Part shown: one piece after another, positions 1 through 6,991 of the stretch
How positions within the stretch are numbered: the stretch's first letter is position 1
Layout: the number at the start of each line of letters is the position of its first letter
Notes under the pieces: model-generated
Database searches by the model: none
What the model saw: the letters and a program-made list of their open reading frames with translations, nothing else
What the model was told of the DNA's origin: nothing
Made by a program: the position numbers and the translations under genes
NCBI GenBank assembly: GCA_003216275.1
Contig: QCJC01000005.1
Coordinates: 1-64,000 of the forward strand
Length of the DNA: 64,000 nucleotides
Origin: Prochlorococcus sp. AG-402-P18
Lineage (GTDB): Bacteria; Cyanobacteriota; Cyanobacteriia; PCC-6307; Cyanobiaceae
Reading direction: 5' to 3'

Positions 1-321
1 TAGAACGAGGTCTCGATCAGCCTTGAATTTCTCATCGGCATATTGAAGCGCAGAAACTTTTTGTTTAATCGCTTCTAGAACGAGGTCTTGATCAGACTTG
101 AATTTCTCATCGGCATATTGAAGTACAGAACCATTTTGCTTAACAGCTTCTAAAACAATGTCTCGATCAGACATTAACTTCTGATCGGCGTACTCAAGCG
201 CATGACCATCTGACTTAACCGCTGCCAATACAATTTCACAATCAGACTTAAATTTCTCATCGGCATATTGAAGTGCAGAACCATTTTGCTTTACAGCTTC
301 TAAAACAACTTCTCGGTCTGA
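1..321 (-). repeat. Tandem 75-bp (25-codon) coding repeats
   Basis: Four full 75-base units (321-247, 246-172, 171-97, 96-22) and part of a fifth lie head to tail inside the DUF4116 gene. DNA identity is high, especially between units two apart (the units starting at 171 and 321 share the KQNGS variant), which suggests recent unit duplication or recombination. Confidence 0.85.
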
Positions 322-429
322 CCTGAACTTTTTATTGACATACTCAAAATAAAAATCTTCATCTTGATGTATGTTTTTAAGTACTTTTTCTCGTTGATAT
401 TGCTCGTATTGTTCATATTTCATAATCAT
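1..429 (-). CDS. DUF4116 repeat protein, partial (C-terminus beyond left edge)
   Basis: An open minus-strand frame starts near base 429 (ATG; a second in-frame ATG lies at 421-423) and runs off base 1 without a stop, giving about 143 visible codons. After a charged N-terminus of about 34 residues the protein consists of consecutive 25-residue units of the type SD-x-x-hVL-x-AhK-x-x-x-x-ALxYADxKF. This matches the DUF4116 repeat, a short family often present in many tandem copies and of unknown function. No signal peptide or membrane segment is visible. There is no Shine-Dalgarno-like sequence upstream. A stop codon at 445-447 limits the frame. The number of further repeats is unknown. The family call is from pattern recognition; the function is unknown. 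Confidence 0.75.
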   Translation of the reverse strand, partial: MIMKYEQYEQYQREKVLKNIHQDEDFYFEYVNKKFRSDREVVLEAVKQNGSALQYADEKFKSDCEIVLAAVKSDGHALEYADQKLMSDRDIVLEAVKQNGSVLQYADEKFKSDQDLVLEAIKQKVSALQYADEKFKADRDLVL

Positions 430-1032
430 AAATATTAATGATTCTCAATATTAGCTTCACTTTGTATACATCTACAGGATTTAGAAAATAAATTACATTT
501 TATACACCTAGTAAAGCTTTCTGACCTTGAACTTTTTCACGATAAAAGAACTTTCCTTCGCTTGTTCCAAAGATGTGTAGATAGACCTCCTTCTGAAACT
601 CGAGACGAAGAGCTTGCCAAGGTTGTCATTCCATAAAAAACATGGCAATCACCCACGTATAAGAGAAGAGAGAAAAGTTTTTAAGCTCTTAACAAAGTTG
701 CTCTGAGCTGACATAACGACATAGATAGGACATAGATCACCCCATGCACCCCTCCAGAAAGTAGCCGTATGGAAAGATTGAATACTCTCTAAAGAAAAGC
801 GAACCACCTTGTGATAAATAGGTATTCTCTCAAAGTTGGAATGGATTCATAAAAAAGTTGGAATAACGTCTCATCACTTCTTCCAAGATCACTTACAAAG
901 ACAGTTCTTCTCAATTAATGATTATTGTTGAGAGTCAAAATAATTTTTTAGTTGCGATCTGTATGTTCACGCAGTTCCTATTCTCTACAAAAACTGATTA
1001 GATAGAGTAAAGGAAGAGCTGGAGGAATGAAG
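430..1032. other. Non-coding or decayed stretch
   Basis: No convincing gene is seen here on either strand. Stop codons are frequent in all frames, and only very short frames exist, for example about 24 codons on the minus strand starting near 629. A motif related to TCCATTCCAAC occurs in inverted orientation near 836-870 and in direct orientation at the two EVE-gene leaders, so the stretch may contain eroded duplications. I see no tRNA, CRISPR array or transposase remnant. Confidence 0.5.
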
Positions 1033-1120
1033 TTTCATTCCAATTCCATTCCAACCATCAAGAATCACTAAGATTACAGACTATGACTGAGATTAACTAC
1101 TGGCTAATGAAGTGTGAGCC
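1033..1120 (+). repeat. 88-bp direct repeat, copy A (decayed EVE-gene 5' end)
   Basis: This segment aligns without gaps to 2781-2868 (offset 1748 bases) with 7 mismatches in 88 positions by eye. It covers 50 bases of leader plus the first 38 bases of the EVE-domain coding sequence. Beyond 1120 the match falls away. Confidence 0.9.
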
Positions 1121-1124
1121 TTGA
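1083..1124 (+). pseudogene. Truncated duplicate of the EVE-domain gene start
   Basis: The frame reads MTEINYWLMKCEP and then TGA. Eleven of the first twelve codons encode the same residues as the intact gene at 2831 (Ser to Cys at position 11), after which a stop and unrelated sequence follow. It is a remnant 5' end rather than a functional gene. It could have been left by a tandem duplication followed by decay, or by an insertion that separated it from the rest of the gene. Confidence 0.8.
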
Positions 1125-1162
1125 GCATAGTAAAGCGATTAAAATAAATTTATAAATCCCAT

Positions 1163-1183
1163 TCGAACAATATTAATGTTCGA
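1163..1183. promoter_or_regulatory. Inverted repeat 1 upstream of the orphan gene
   Basis: Perfect 7-bp arms TCGAACA and TGTTCGA are separated by 7 bases. It lies about 88 bases before the ATG at 1271. The symmetry is compatible with a dimeric regulator site or an RNA hairpin; neither is shown. Confidence 0.35.
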
Positions 1184-1197
1184 TCTTGTGAGTCTTT

Positions 1198-1218
1198 ATC
1201 AAGTGTAAACAACTTGAT
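1198..1218. promoter_or_regulatory. Inverted repeat 2 upstream of the orphan gene
   Basis: Perfect 7-bp arms ATCAAGT and ACTTGAT are separated by 7 bases. The architecture is the same as in the repeat at 1163-1183 but the sequence differs, and the two centres are 35 bases apart. It sits about 53 bases before the ATG at 1271. This could be regulatory or chance in AT-rich DNA. Confidence 0.35.
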
Positions 1219-1270
1219 TATAATTTTCAAAAGAAAAAGTAAAATAATTGAATAACTTATTGACGAGAAA

Positions 1271-2260
1271 ATGAGTATCGAGAAAATCAAAGAACTGTTT
1301 CATATGTATGAAGAAGAACTTATAAACTGGGAAATATTAGATGGCATCGCGCCTGAAGGAATGGTGGGATTAAGTCTCAGTCCAAATCTAGAGAAAGATG
1401 AAGATGATAATGATGTTGTTAATGTCACTTTAACTATTAAATGCATAGGCATGTCTTCTGAAGATTTTGAAAAAATTCCTAAGTATATAGATGGATGGTG
1501 GCCAAAAACAAAAATCCAGAAAGGAGTAGATCTTAGCCTTCCTTCTTGTGAAGAAATAGAAGATGCCGTATTGGATTTTTTGGGAGATAGATTTAAGAAT
1601 TTTCCCAAAGAAGTAGAAGACTTAGCTTGTGCAGTCTTAGGGACAGATTGGGAAGTACCAATAAATATTAATGTTGCTTTTCAGACTGTTCAGGAAAAAG
1701 AGCTAGATCCCCAGACTACGAAGAGAATTTCAATAAGATTTATGTTACAACAAAGTGATGGAGGAGGAATAGAATACAAAGATTTTTACCCTGATGAACG
1801 AGAAAATATTTACAAGTACATGACTCAATGTATTGTTTTTGAGCCTGAACTAATAAATATAGATGATGTCAAAATTTTAAAAGTCTTAATTCATTACGAT
1901 GGTGTCACTAAAGTAGCTGGAACACCTTATGGATATGAATTAACAAATGATGGACTGATCGGCTTCCCTGCTCCCATAATTACATTTGAACTTAATAAAG
2001 AAGTAGACAAAGAAGAATTCTTAAAGGCAATTTGGACTTCTTCTTTGACAATTTCAACGAAAAAAATGAAAGATGAAGATCTCGAACCTTACTACGCTGA
2101 GGATCATAATGGATATACATACGTAATAAGTGAAGCAGGACTAAAAGACTCGCAAAACCAGCTTGGGACTACTTTTCTTACACCTCCTCGTGAATACTCA
2201 TTCCCTAATGGGATGCCAGAAAATGGTGAATTCTCAATTCCAATAATTGATCTCAAGTAA
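1271..2260 (+). CDS. Unrecognised 329-residue acidic protein
   Basis: An intact 329-residue frame starts with ATG after an AT-rich leader. I do not recognise the family. The protein is soluble and acidic, with many Asp and Glu residues (an acidic stretch around residues 40-48) and no signal peptide or membrane segment. Regularly alternating hydrophobic segments (for example VNVTLTIKCIGM and VPININVAFQTV) suggest a beta-rich fold. A short Trp-rich stretch (GWWPK) lies near residue 75. The gene sits alone between the two copies of the 88-bp direct repeat, next to a small unknown gene on the other strand, so it could be strain-specific. The length and clean frame argue that it is a real gene. 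Confidence 0.7.
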   Translation: MSIEKIKELFHMYEEELINWEILDGIAPEGMVGLSLSPNLEKDEDDNDVVNVTLTIKCIGMSSEDFEKIPKYIDGWWPKTKIQKGVDLSLPSCEEIEDAVLDFLGDRFKNFPKEVEDLACAVLGTDWEVPININVAFQTVQEKELDPQTTKRISIRFMLQQSDGGGIEYKDFYPDERENIYKYMTQCIVFEPELINIDDVKILKVLIHYDGVTKVAGTPYGYELTNDGLIGFPAPIITFELNKEVDKEEFLKAIWTSSLTISTKKMKDEDLEPYYAEDHNGYTYVISEAGLKDSQNQLGTTFLTPPREYSFPNGMPENGEFSIPIIDLK

Positions 2261-2425
2261 CTTTCAAACCTACATCGTAAGTATCAATGACTAAAAAAGA
2301 GTGTCATACTATTTCTAGTTAGAAATAATCAAATCATCTTGAATTATTCAGAATGCTTAGCAATTAGATAGACGGGAGCCCCACAGCACCCCTACGTATT
2401 GATAGACATGTATCTCTAGCTAAGA

Positions 2426-2620
2426 TTAATGACTATCTAATCTCTTCTTCAGTGGCACAAAAAACCAAACTCTTTCTTTCAACTCATCATCGGCGAGCCA
2501 CTCCTTGTACTCACTAGCGAAGGCAAGTCTATCTTTCCCCTTTAATTGGTTCAGTCGAGCAAGCGCATGGTCTAAAGCTACCTCAATTGACTTCATAGCC
2601 TGACCTTCGCGAGAAGACAT
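2426..2620 (-). CDS. Small hypothetical protein (64 aa)
   Basis: This 64-residue frame starts with ATG and has a plausible, highly charged helical composition: EVALDHALARLNQLKGKDRL, then a segment with EYKEWLADDELKERVW. I do not recognise the family, and no membrane segment or metal motif is visible. It lies inside the segment bounded by the direct repeats and is oriented opposite to its neighbours. A 14-base perfect palindrome (2673-2686) lies about 55 bases upstream and could belong to its promoter. Its short length makes it uncertain, but the codon pattern and the amphipathic helical spacing look like real protein. Confidence 0.5.
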   Translation of the reverse strand: MSSREGQAMKSIEVALDHALARLNQLKGKDRLAFASEYKEWLADDELKERVWFFVPLKKRLDSH

Positions 2621-2672
2621 AAAGACTCCCTATCTAAATCAATTTTATCTCTGATTGAGGTAAAAATCACGT

Positions 2673-2686
2673 GGAGAGAACTCTCC
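2673..2686. promoter_or_regulatory. GC-rich palindrome GGAGAG-AA-CTCTCC
   Basis: Perfect 6-bp arms with a 2-base centre stand out in an AT-rich spacer between the divergent 64-residue gene and the EVE gene. It could be an operator or a small hairpin. There is no T-run to support a terminator. Confidence 0.3.
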
Positions 2687-2780
2687 TATGCTAAAAAGAT
2701 TCTCTATGGAAAAGTCTTTTAGGTTTTAGTAATAGCAACCCGATTAAAATAGAATAAAGAAACGAGATGGAAGAATTAGG

Positions 2781-2868
2781 TTTCATTCCAACTCCATTCC
2801 AACCAACGAGAATTACTAAGATTACGGACTATGACTGAGATTAACTACTGGCTAATGAAAAGTGAGCC
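2781..2868 (+). repeat. 88-bp direct repeat, copy B (intact EVE-gene leader and start)
   Basis: Partner of 1033-1120, with 81 of 88 positions identical. It includes the functional start codon of the EVE-domain gene at 2831. The 1660 bases between the copies hold the 329-residue and the 64-residue genes. Confidence 0.9.
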
Positions 2869-3298
2869 AGATGTCTACAGTATCAAAGATTTAAGAAATG
2901 AAGTAAACACTCTCTGGGATGGAATTCGTAATTATCAAGCAAGAAACTTTATGAGATCAATGAACATTGGAGATAAAGCCTTTTTCTATCATTCAAATAC
3001 TAAACCGCCTGGAATTGTAGGTCTTATGGAAATCATTGAAAAAAACTTAATAGACCCTTTTCAATTTGATGAAAATTCAAAATACTTTGATCCAAATTCG
3101 AACAAAAACAACCCTCGCTGGGATTGTGTTAGAACCAAATATATTTGTGAATTTAAAAATATCCTTACCTTAAAAGAATTATCGGAAACATATACCGCTG
3201 AAGAGTTAACACTCGTAAGAAAAGGTAATAGGCTTTCCATAATGCCCATTAATAAAAATATCGCAAAAGAGCTCCTTTCAAAACTCGAGAAATTTTAA
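2831..3298 (+). CDS. EVE-domain protein (thymocyte nuclear protein 1-like)
   Basis: The 155-residue protein matches the EVE (PUA-like) family over its whole length. The diagnostic N-terminus is YWLMKSEPDVYSI, followed by LWDGIRNYQARNFMRSM and a segment with the FFYHSN motif. EVE proteins bind modified bases in DNA or RNA, and in bacteria they occur both as stand-alone proteins and inside restriction systems; the target here is unknown. Length is usual for the stand-alone form. The gene stands alone and ends one base before the convergent DUF2811 gene. Its first 13 codons and leader are duplicated 1748 bases upstream as a decayed fragment, so the locus has been rearranged. Confidence 0.9.
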   Translation: MTEINYWLMKSEPDVYSIKDLRNEVNTLWDGIRNYQARNFMRSMNIGDKAFFYHSNTKPPGIVGLMEIIEKNLIDPFQFDENSKYFDPNSNKNNPRWDCVRTKYICEFKNILTLKELSETYTAEELTLVRKGNRLSIMPINKNIAKELLSKLEKF

Positions 3299-3299
3299 T

Positions 3300-3563
3300 T
3301 TAAAAAGAATGAGATCCAAACATATTCCCGATATAAAGACGCGTAATCAATCTAGAACTAATGCCATTTTGGACTAAGAATCCTGCTAATGCAGCCTGCA
3401 AAAGCCTGTACTGATCCCAATTCGGATGCTCTTCAATAAACGCTGTCATCGCTTTTTGAATAGGCTTTGGAATTTCTGTTTGAAAACTAACAATATCCTC
3501 ACAATCTAAATTAATTACTCCGTTGGTCGAAGAACTCTCTTCGGCTAAATCAAGATTTTGCAT
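3300..3563 (-). CDS. DUF2811 family small protein
   Basis: The 87-residue protein has a core (residues about 29-75) of the cyanobacterial DUF2811 type: ETEIPKPIQKAMTAFIEEHP, then NWDQYRLLQAALAGFLVQNG, then a basic tail ending in LYIGNMF. The family is small, soluble and functionally uncharacterised. The first 25 residues are acidic and poorly conserved in style. An ATG opens the frame at 3561-3563. It converges on the EVE gene with a single base between the two stop codons, so the two transcripts must overlap. The family call is from memory of the pattern. Confidence 0.7.
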   Translation of the reverse strand: MQNLDLAEESSSTNGVINLDCEDIVSFQTEIPKPIQKAMTAFIEEHPNWDQYRLLQAALAGFLVQNGISSRLITRLYIGNMFGSHSF

Positions 3564-3866
3564 TAAAGAAGTGTTTTGTAAATCAACAACATGAGTGCAA
3601 ATTACTCTTAAAATTAAACTAGAAAAAAGGCTTTCTCGAGCCGTCTCATTCTCAGACCAAGCCCTGAACAGGCTTCTGAAACAACCTATAAGTTACTCTT
3701 ATCCTAAGGTTAAGATCGATTAGTTAATTAAAATATGGGTTATAATTGAACCCTTTTTCCACAGTTAATAGTAAAGCCCTTATTCGTTATGCTGTCACTG
3801 TGGAGAAAATGTGAGTTAACTTGATTTTTTATGGGGAAAAATGGAAAAACTTTTAATTAAGTTCTT
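3564..3866. other. 303-bp spacer with hairpins and one DnaA-box-like site
   Basis: No gene is seen. The spacer lies upstream of the DUF2811 gene and downstream of the rpoZ-DUF1818 pair, both on the minus strand. It holds a hairpin AAGCC/GGCTT (3659-3675) and a weak stem GGGTT/AACCC on the minus strand near 3737-3753, followed by a T-rich stretch that could terminate rpoZ-DUF1818. It also holds CCACAGT (3759-3765) with the inverse ACTGTGG (3797-3803). The left arm is part of TTTTCCACA (3755-3763), the 9-mer known as a cyanobacterial DnaA box. Confidence 0.4.
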
Positions 3867-4247
3867 TCACAAATAGCATGAATCCCACATTGTTCTCATT
3901 GCATTAATAACAGAATTAGTAACATTTCTAGGCCAAAAGACTTCTACTCCTCGCTTTGATGTGGAACTCGAACTCAAGATTAATTTTAGACTCCATCCAT
4001 ATTGATCACCCTTCAAAATTCCTAGCCAAGGATTACGAACCAACTCCAAAGTGATGTCCTCATCACCCATTAACTGACATTTAATATCTTGATATTGACT
4101 AAACAAATCAAAAACCACCATAACAAGTGACTCCCACTCTGAGTCTGTCAACTCAATTGCCCAAGCTTGGCCACCAATAAGAGTGGAAAAATTATCTCTA
4201 GATAAATCTCTGATTATTCTCCAACCTAGACCCTCTTTTTTAAGCAC
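3867..4247 (-). CDS. DUF1818 family protein
   Basis: The 126-residue protein matches the cyanobacterial and plastid DUF1818 family: GLGWRIIRD near the N-terminus, WAIELTDSEWESL in the middle, LVRNPWLGI, and a C-terminal stretch that includes GVEVFWP. Function is unknown. The start is GTG at 4245-4247, immediately after the TAG stop of rpoZ (4248-4250) with no base between, which implies co-transcription and coupled translation with rpoZ. There is no membrane segment. The link to the RNA polymerase omega gene is positional only. Confidence 0.8.
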   Translation of the reverse strand: MLKKEGLGWRIIRDLSRDNFSTLIGGQAWAIELTDSEWESLVMVVFDLFSQYQDIKCQLMGDEDITLELVRNPWLGILKGDQYGWSLKLILSSSSTSKRGVEVFWPRNVTNSVINAMRTMWDSCYL

Positions 4248-4481
4248 CTAACCAGGCAATAGATCAGGCTGATCTTGCTCATCACTTAATTCTATTATTG
4301 CTCGTTGCACTGGTTTGACAGTGGATTCCTCCAATAGCCCATCAAAGTCGTCAAATCTTCTTTGCTTAGCTCTAAAAGCAATTCTAACTGTTGTGAGATA
4401 ACGATTAGTTGACTGCCTAACAAGACTCTCGCCTCTTTTAGCTAAATCATTAGAATTAACACCAGAGCCAGACTTAATCAC
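4248..4481 (-). CDS. rpoZ: RNA polymerase omega subunit
   Basis: The 77-residue protein has the cyanobacterial omega signature: [20 protein letters not shown] followed by [13 protein letters not shown] and [10 protein letters not shown]. Omega binds the beta' C-terminus and helps assembly of the polymerase, whose larger subunits are encoded at 51564-60958 in this window. It is followed directly by the DUF1818 gene. The spacer to the divergent Hsp70 gene (4482-4630) must hold promoters for both directions. Length is normal for the cyanobacterial form. Confidence 0.92.
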   Translation of the reverse strand: MIKSGSGVNSNDLAKRGESLVRQSTNRYLTTVRIAFRAKQRRFDDFDGLLEESTVKPVQRAIIELSDEQDQPDLLPG

Positions 4482-4630
4482 ACTAAAAAACTTGTATTAT
4501 TTTTCATTCTAGGAGAGAACCGTTCATTTCCATAAATTAAGGCAAATAATAACAGTGCTGTTAGCTTTTCTAAACTGAACTGAGAGAGAATAAGTTTTCA
4601 AGAATACTCAACTCTCTTCAAAGGAAATAA

Positions 4631-6259
4631 ATGGAAAATAGTCAAACAGAAAACTTAGAAAAGCAAAGACAAAATCAAAGCAACATCAATGATGTTGGAA
4701 CATTGGCAATTGATCTTGGTAGTTCAACTACTGTAGTTGTGTTCCAAAAAGAAAATGATGCATTTCCGGATCTCTTAGATTTACCTCCACTTAGCAGATC
4801 TCCTGGAGAGATACCAAGCTTAATTTGGCAATCAGCAAAAGAACAAGATTCTTATTTAATTGGACAGCAAATTATTGAACTAAACCTTATTACTGAAGAA
4901 AAAGATATTAACTTAAGTCAAGATTTTAAAAGATGGATAGGATGTACCGAAATTGATCCTATATACGATTCAAAAATCACACCTGAGAAAGCTGGAGAGC
5001 TTTTAATTCATAAAATTTGGGAAAAAGTCTCAGCTAAAGTCAATGTAAAAAGACTTGTTTTAACTGCTCCTGTAGATACTTATAGAGAATATAGAAATTG
5101 GTTGGTCAACGTCTGCAGCTCTTTAAATGTAAAAGAAATAGCATTAGTTGATGAACCTACAGCTGCTGCAATGGGAGCTGGACTTGCTCCTGGGTCAAAA
5201 TTACTTGTTTTAGATTTTGGAGGCAGCACAATTGATATGTCTATTGTCGCATTAGAGGGAGGGGAAGGGAAAGCCTCGCCAATTGCTCAACTTGTAAGAT
5301 TTGATGGGAATAATTTAGAAGGGAAAAGCAGTCAAATTCTTCGGACTGCAAAAGTACTCGGGAAAGCAGGGCTTAGATTAGGAGGCAAAGATATAGACAG
5401 ATGGATAGCTCATCATTTATTACCAGAGGAATCACCAACAAATTTAATATTGAATGCAGCAGAGGAGCTTAAATGTGAATTAAGCAAACAAGGTATAAAG
5501 GAAACGTTAGTTATTTCTAAGAAGGTAAATAATCAACATGGACAGGAAAAATTTTTAAAACTCTCAAAAAAAGGGTTTGAAGAATTACTCATGGCAAATG
5601 GACTGCTAAAAAGTATTGAAATACTTTTTACGCAAACAATTAATAACGCAAGACGTAATTCCTTTAAATTAGAACAACTTGATAGCGTCGTTTTAGTTGG
5701 AGGTGGATCTCAGATACCTTTGATAAAAAAATTTTTAAGTAGTCTTTGCACTTCAATACCTTTTGTTACACCTCCACCTGTAGAAGCCATTGCAATAGGA
5801 GCATTAAAACTTACACCTGGTGTTCAGATAAAAGATGTTCTAAATAAAGGGGTTAGTTTAAAATGCTGGAACAAAAAAAACGAAAAGCATATATGGCACC
5901 CTCTTTTTTTAGCTGGTCAACCATGGCCAACAAGTAAGCCTTTAGAGATAATTTTAGCTGCAAGTATAAACAATCAATTAAGTATGGATTTAATTATTGG
6001 TGAACCAGAAGATAAAGGCACTAATGAAATTCTTTTTATTAACGGATTGCCCACAATAAAGGAGATAGAAGTCGATAATGTTATCAGAAAGTTAAACAAC
6101 AAAATTATTTCCATACCCTTAGATCCGCCTGGAGATATTGGTAAAGATTGTATTAAATTGAGATTTATAATTAATGAATTATGTGAGGTTGAAATAGAAG
6201 GTATAGATTTAAGAAATGATAATTTAATTACTACTAAAAATCTTGGTTCAGTTAGATAA
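4631..6259 (+). CDS. Hsp70-family (DnaK-like) protein, short C-terminus
   Basis: The 542-residue protein has an actin-like ATPase fold. Phosphate-1 motif AIDLGSSTTVVVF is near residue 27, the connect motif LVDEPTAAAMGAG near 175, phosphate-2 LVLDFGGSTIDMS near 195, LGGKDIDRW near 250, and adenosine motif VVLVGGGSQIPLIKKF near 355. After about residue 395 only some 150 residues remain. They form a beta-sandwich-like region without the helical lid or the EEVD-like tail of true DnaK (about 630 residues). It is therefore probably an Hsp70-like chaperone or regulator with altered substrate handling. The first 22 residues are polar and disordered-looking. It converges on pyrR with 14 bases between the stops. 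Confidence 0.85.
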   Translation: MENSQTENLEKQRQNQSNINDVGTLAIDLGSSTTVVVFQKENDAFPDLLDLPPLSRSPGEIPSLIWQSAKEQDSYLIGQQIIELNLITEEKDINLSQDFKRWIGCTEIDPIYDSKITPEKAGELLIHKIWEKVSAKVNVKRLVLTAPVDTYREYRNWLVNVCSSLNVKEIALVDEPTAAAMGAGLAPGSKLLVLDFGGSTIDMSIVALEGGEGKASPIAQLVRFDGNNLEGKSSQILRTAKVLGKAGLRLGGKDIDRWIAHHLLPEESPTNLILNAAEELKCELSKQGIKETLVISKKVNNQHGQEKFLKLSKKGFEELLMANGLLKSIEILFTQTINNARRNSFKLEQLDSVVLVGGGSQIPLIKKFLSSLCTSIPFVTPPPVEAIAIGALKLTPGVQIKDVLNKGVSLKCWNKKNEKHIWHPLFLAGQPWPTSKPLEIILAASINNQLSMDLIIGEPEDKGTNEILFINGLPTIKEIEVDNVIRKLNNKIISIPLDPPGDIGKDCIKLRFIINELCEVEIEGIDLRNDNLITTKNLGSVR

Positions 6260-6285
6260 AATATGATTTTAGCTCAATATTTTAT
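6256..6285. terminator. AT-rich inverted repeat between hsp70 and pyrR ends
   Basis: Arms ATAAAATAT (6256-6264) and ATATTTTAT (6277-6285) are perfectly complementary with a 12-base loop, and they span the two convergent gene ends. All pairs are A:T, so it would be a weak bidirectional terminator at best. Confidence 0.3.
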
Positions 6286-6834
6286 ATCATTTTTGCATAA
6301 GAATATACCTTCCTCACCATCAACTTCTCTCAACCTAAGATCAATTGACTCATCTTTACCAGTAGGAACTATACGTCCACAAAAATCTGGATGTATAGGC
6401 AATTCCCTATGACCTCTATCTACCATCGCAAGCAGCATAACTCTTTTAGCTCTGCCCCATAATTGAAGAGCTTCCAAGGCTGCTTTTATAGTTCTTCCTG
6501 TAAAAATTACATCGTCAACCAATACTACTTCTCTTTCATCAACAGTTGAAGGTAAATCAGTAACTTGAGCAATTCGAGTACCTACTCTTGAAAGATCATC
6601 TCTATGAAAAGTAGGATCTAAACAACCGTTCTCAATAACTTGCCCTGATAATTCCTCTAAATAAACCGACAATAATTTAGATAAATAAACTCCCCTTGTT
6701 GGAATACCAATAAGCAATAGAGAATTAGTATTTGGAACCATTTCCAAGATTTGAGATGCCAATCTTTTAATAGTTCTATCAAGTTCTTTCTTTGAGAGGA
6801 TTTCGATCTCTTTTTGTTCGATTTGATTTGACAT
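6274..6834 (-). CDS. pyrR: PyrR: pyrimidine regulator / uracil phosphoribosyltransferase
   Basis: The 186-residue protein is a type I phosphoribosyltransferase. The PRPP loop VLVDDVIFTGRT spans residues 104-115, an upstream loop reads IGIPTRGVYL, and HRDDLSRVGTR follows the PyrR pattern. In firmicutes PyrR attenuates pyr mRNA; in cyanobacteria the role is less clear and it may act mainly as a UPRTase. No pyr biosynthetic gene lies next to it here, and I see no PyrR-binding loop in the leader. It is divergent from gpmI across a 157-base spacer. Length is normal. Confidence 0.9.
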   Translation of the reverse strand: MSNQIEQKEIEILSKKELDRTIKRLASQILEMVPNTNSLLLIGIPTRGVYLSKLLSVYLEELSGQVIENGCLDPTFHRDDLSRVGTRIAQVTDLPSTVDEREVVLVDDVIFTGRTIKAALEALQLWGRAKRVMLLAMVDRGHRELPIHPDFCGRIVPTGKDESIDLRLREVDGEEGIFLCKNDIKY

Positions 6835-6991
6835 ATTTAAATTCCTAAGATTTTATTTTTTCTTAGAAACAATTGAAATACTTTTTTAATGTAATTGGAA
6901 AAGCTAACCAAACATCAAAGAATTAGCCTCTTTCCCTATTAGGAAGTAATTTAATACAAAATAACCATCTAGAAAAAATCTTTTTCTTTGA

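Noticed and set aside
1-321. CRISPR-like array at the left edge
   Set aside because: The 75-base periodicity is codon-based (25 residues), without unique spacers, and encodes DUF4116 units.
430-1270. tRNA, CRISPR or transposase remnant in the left gap
   Set aside because: No cloverleaf, no regularly spaced repeats with unique spacers and no recombinase motifs could be seen.
1300-1608. 102-codon minus-strand frame inside the orphan gene
   Set aside because: Ser/Pro-rich shadow of the plus-strand frame, which is longer, better composed and has a plausible leader.
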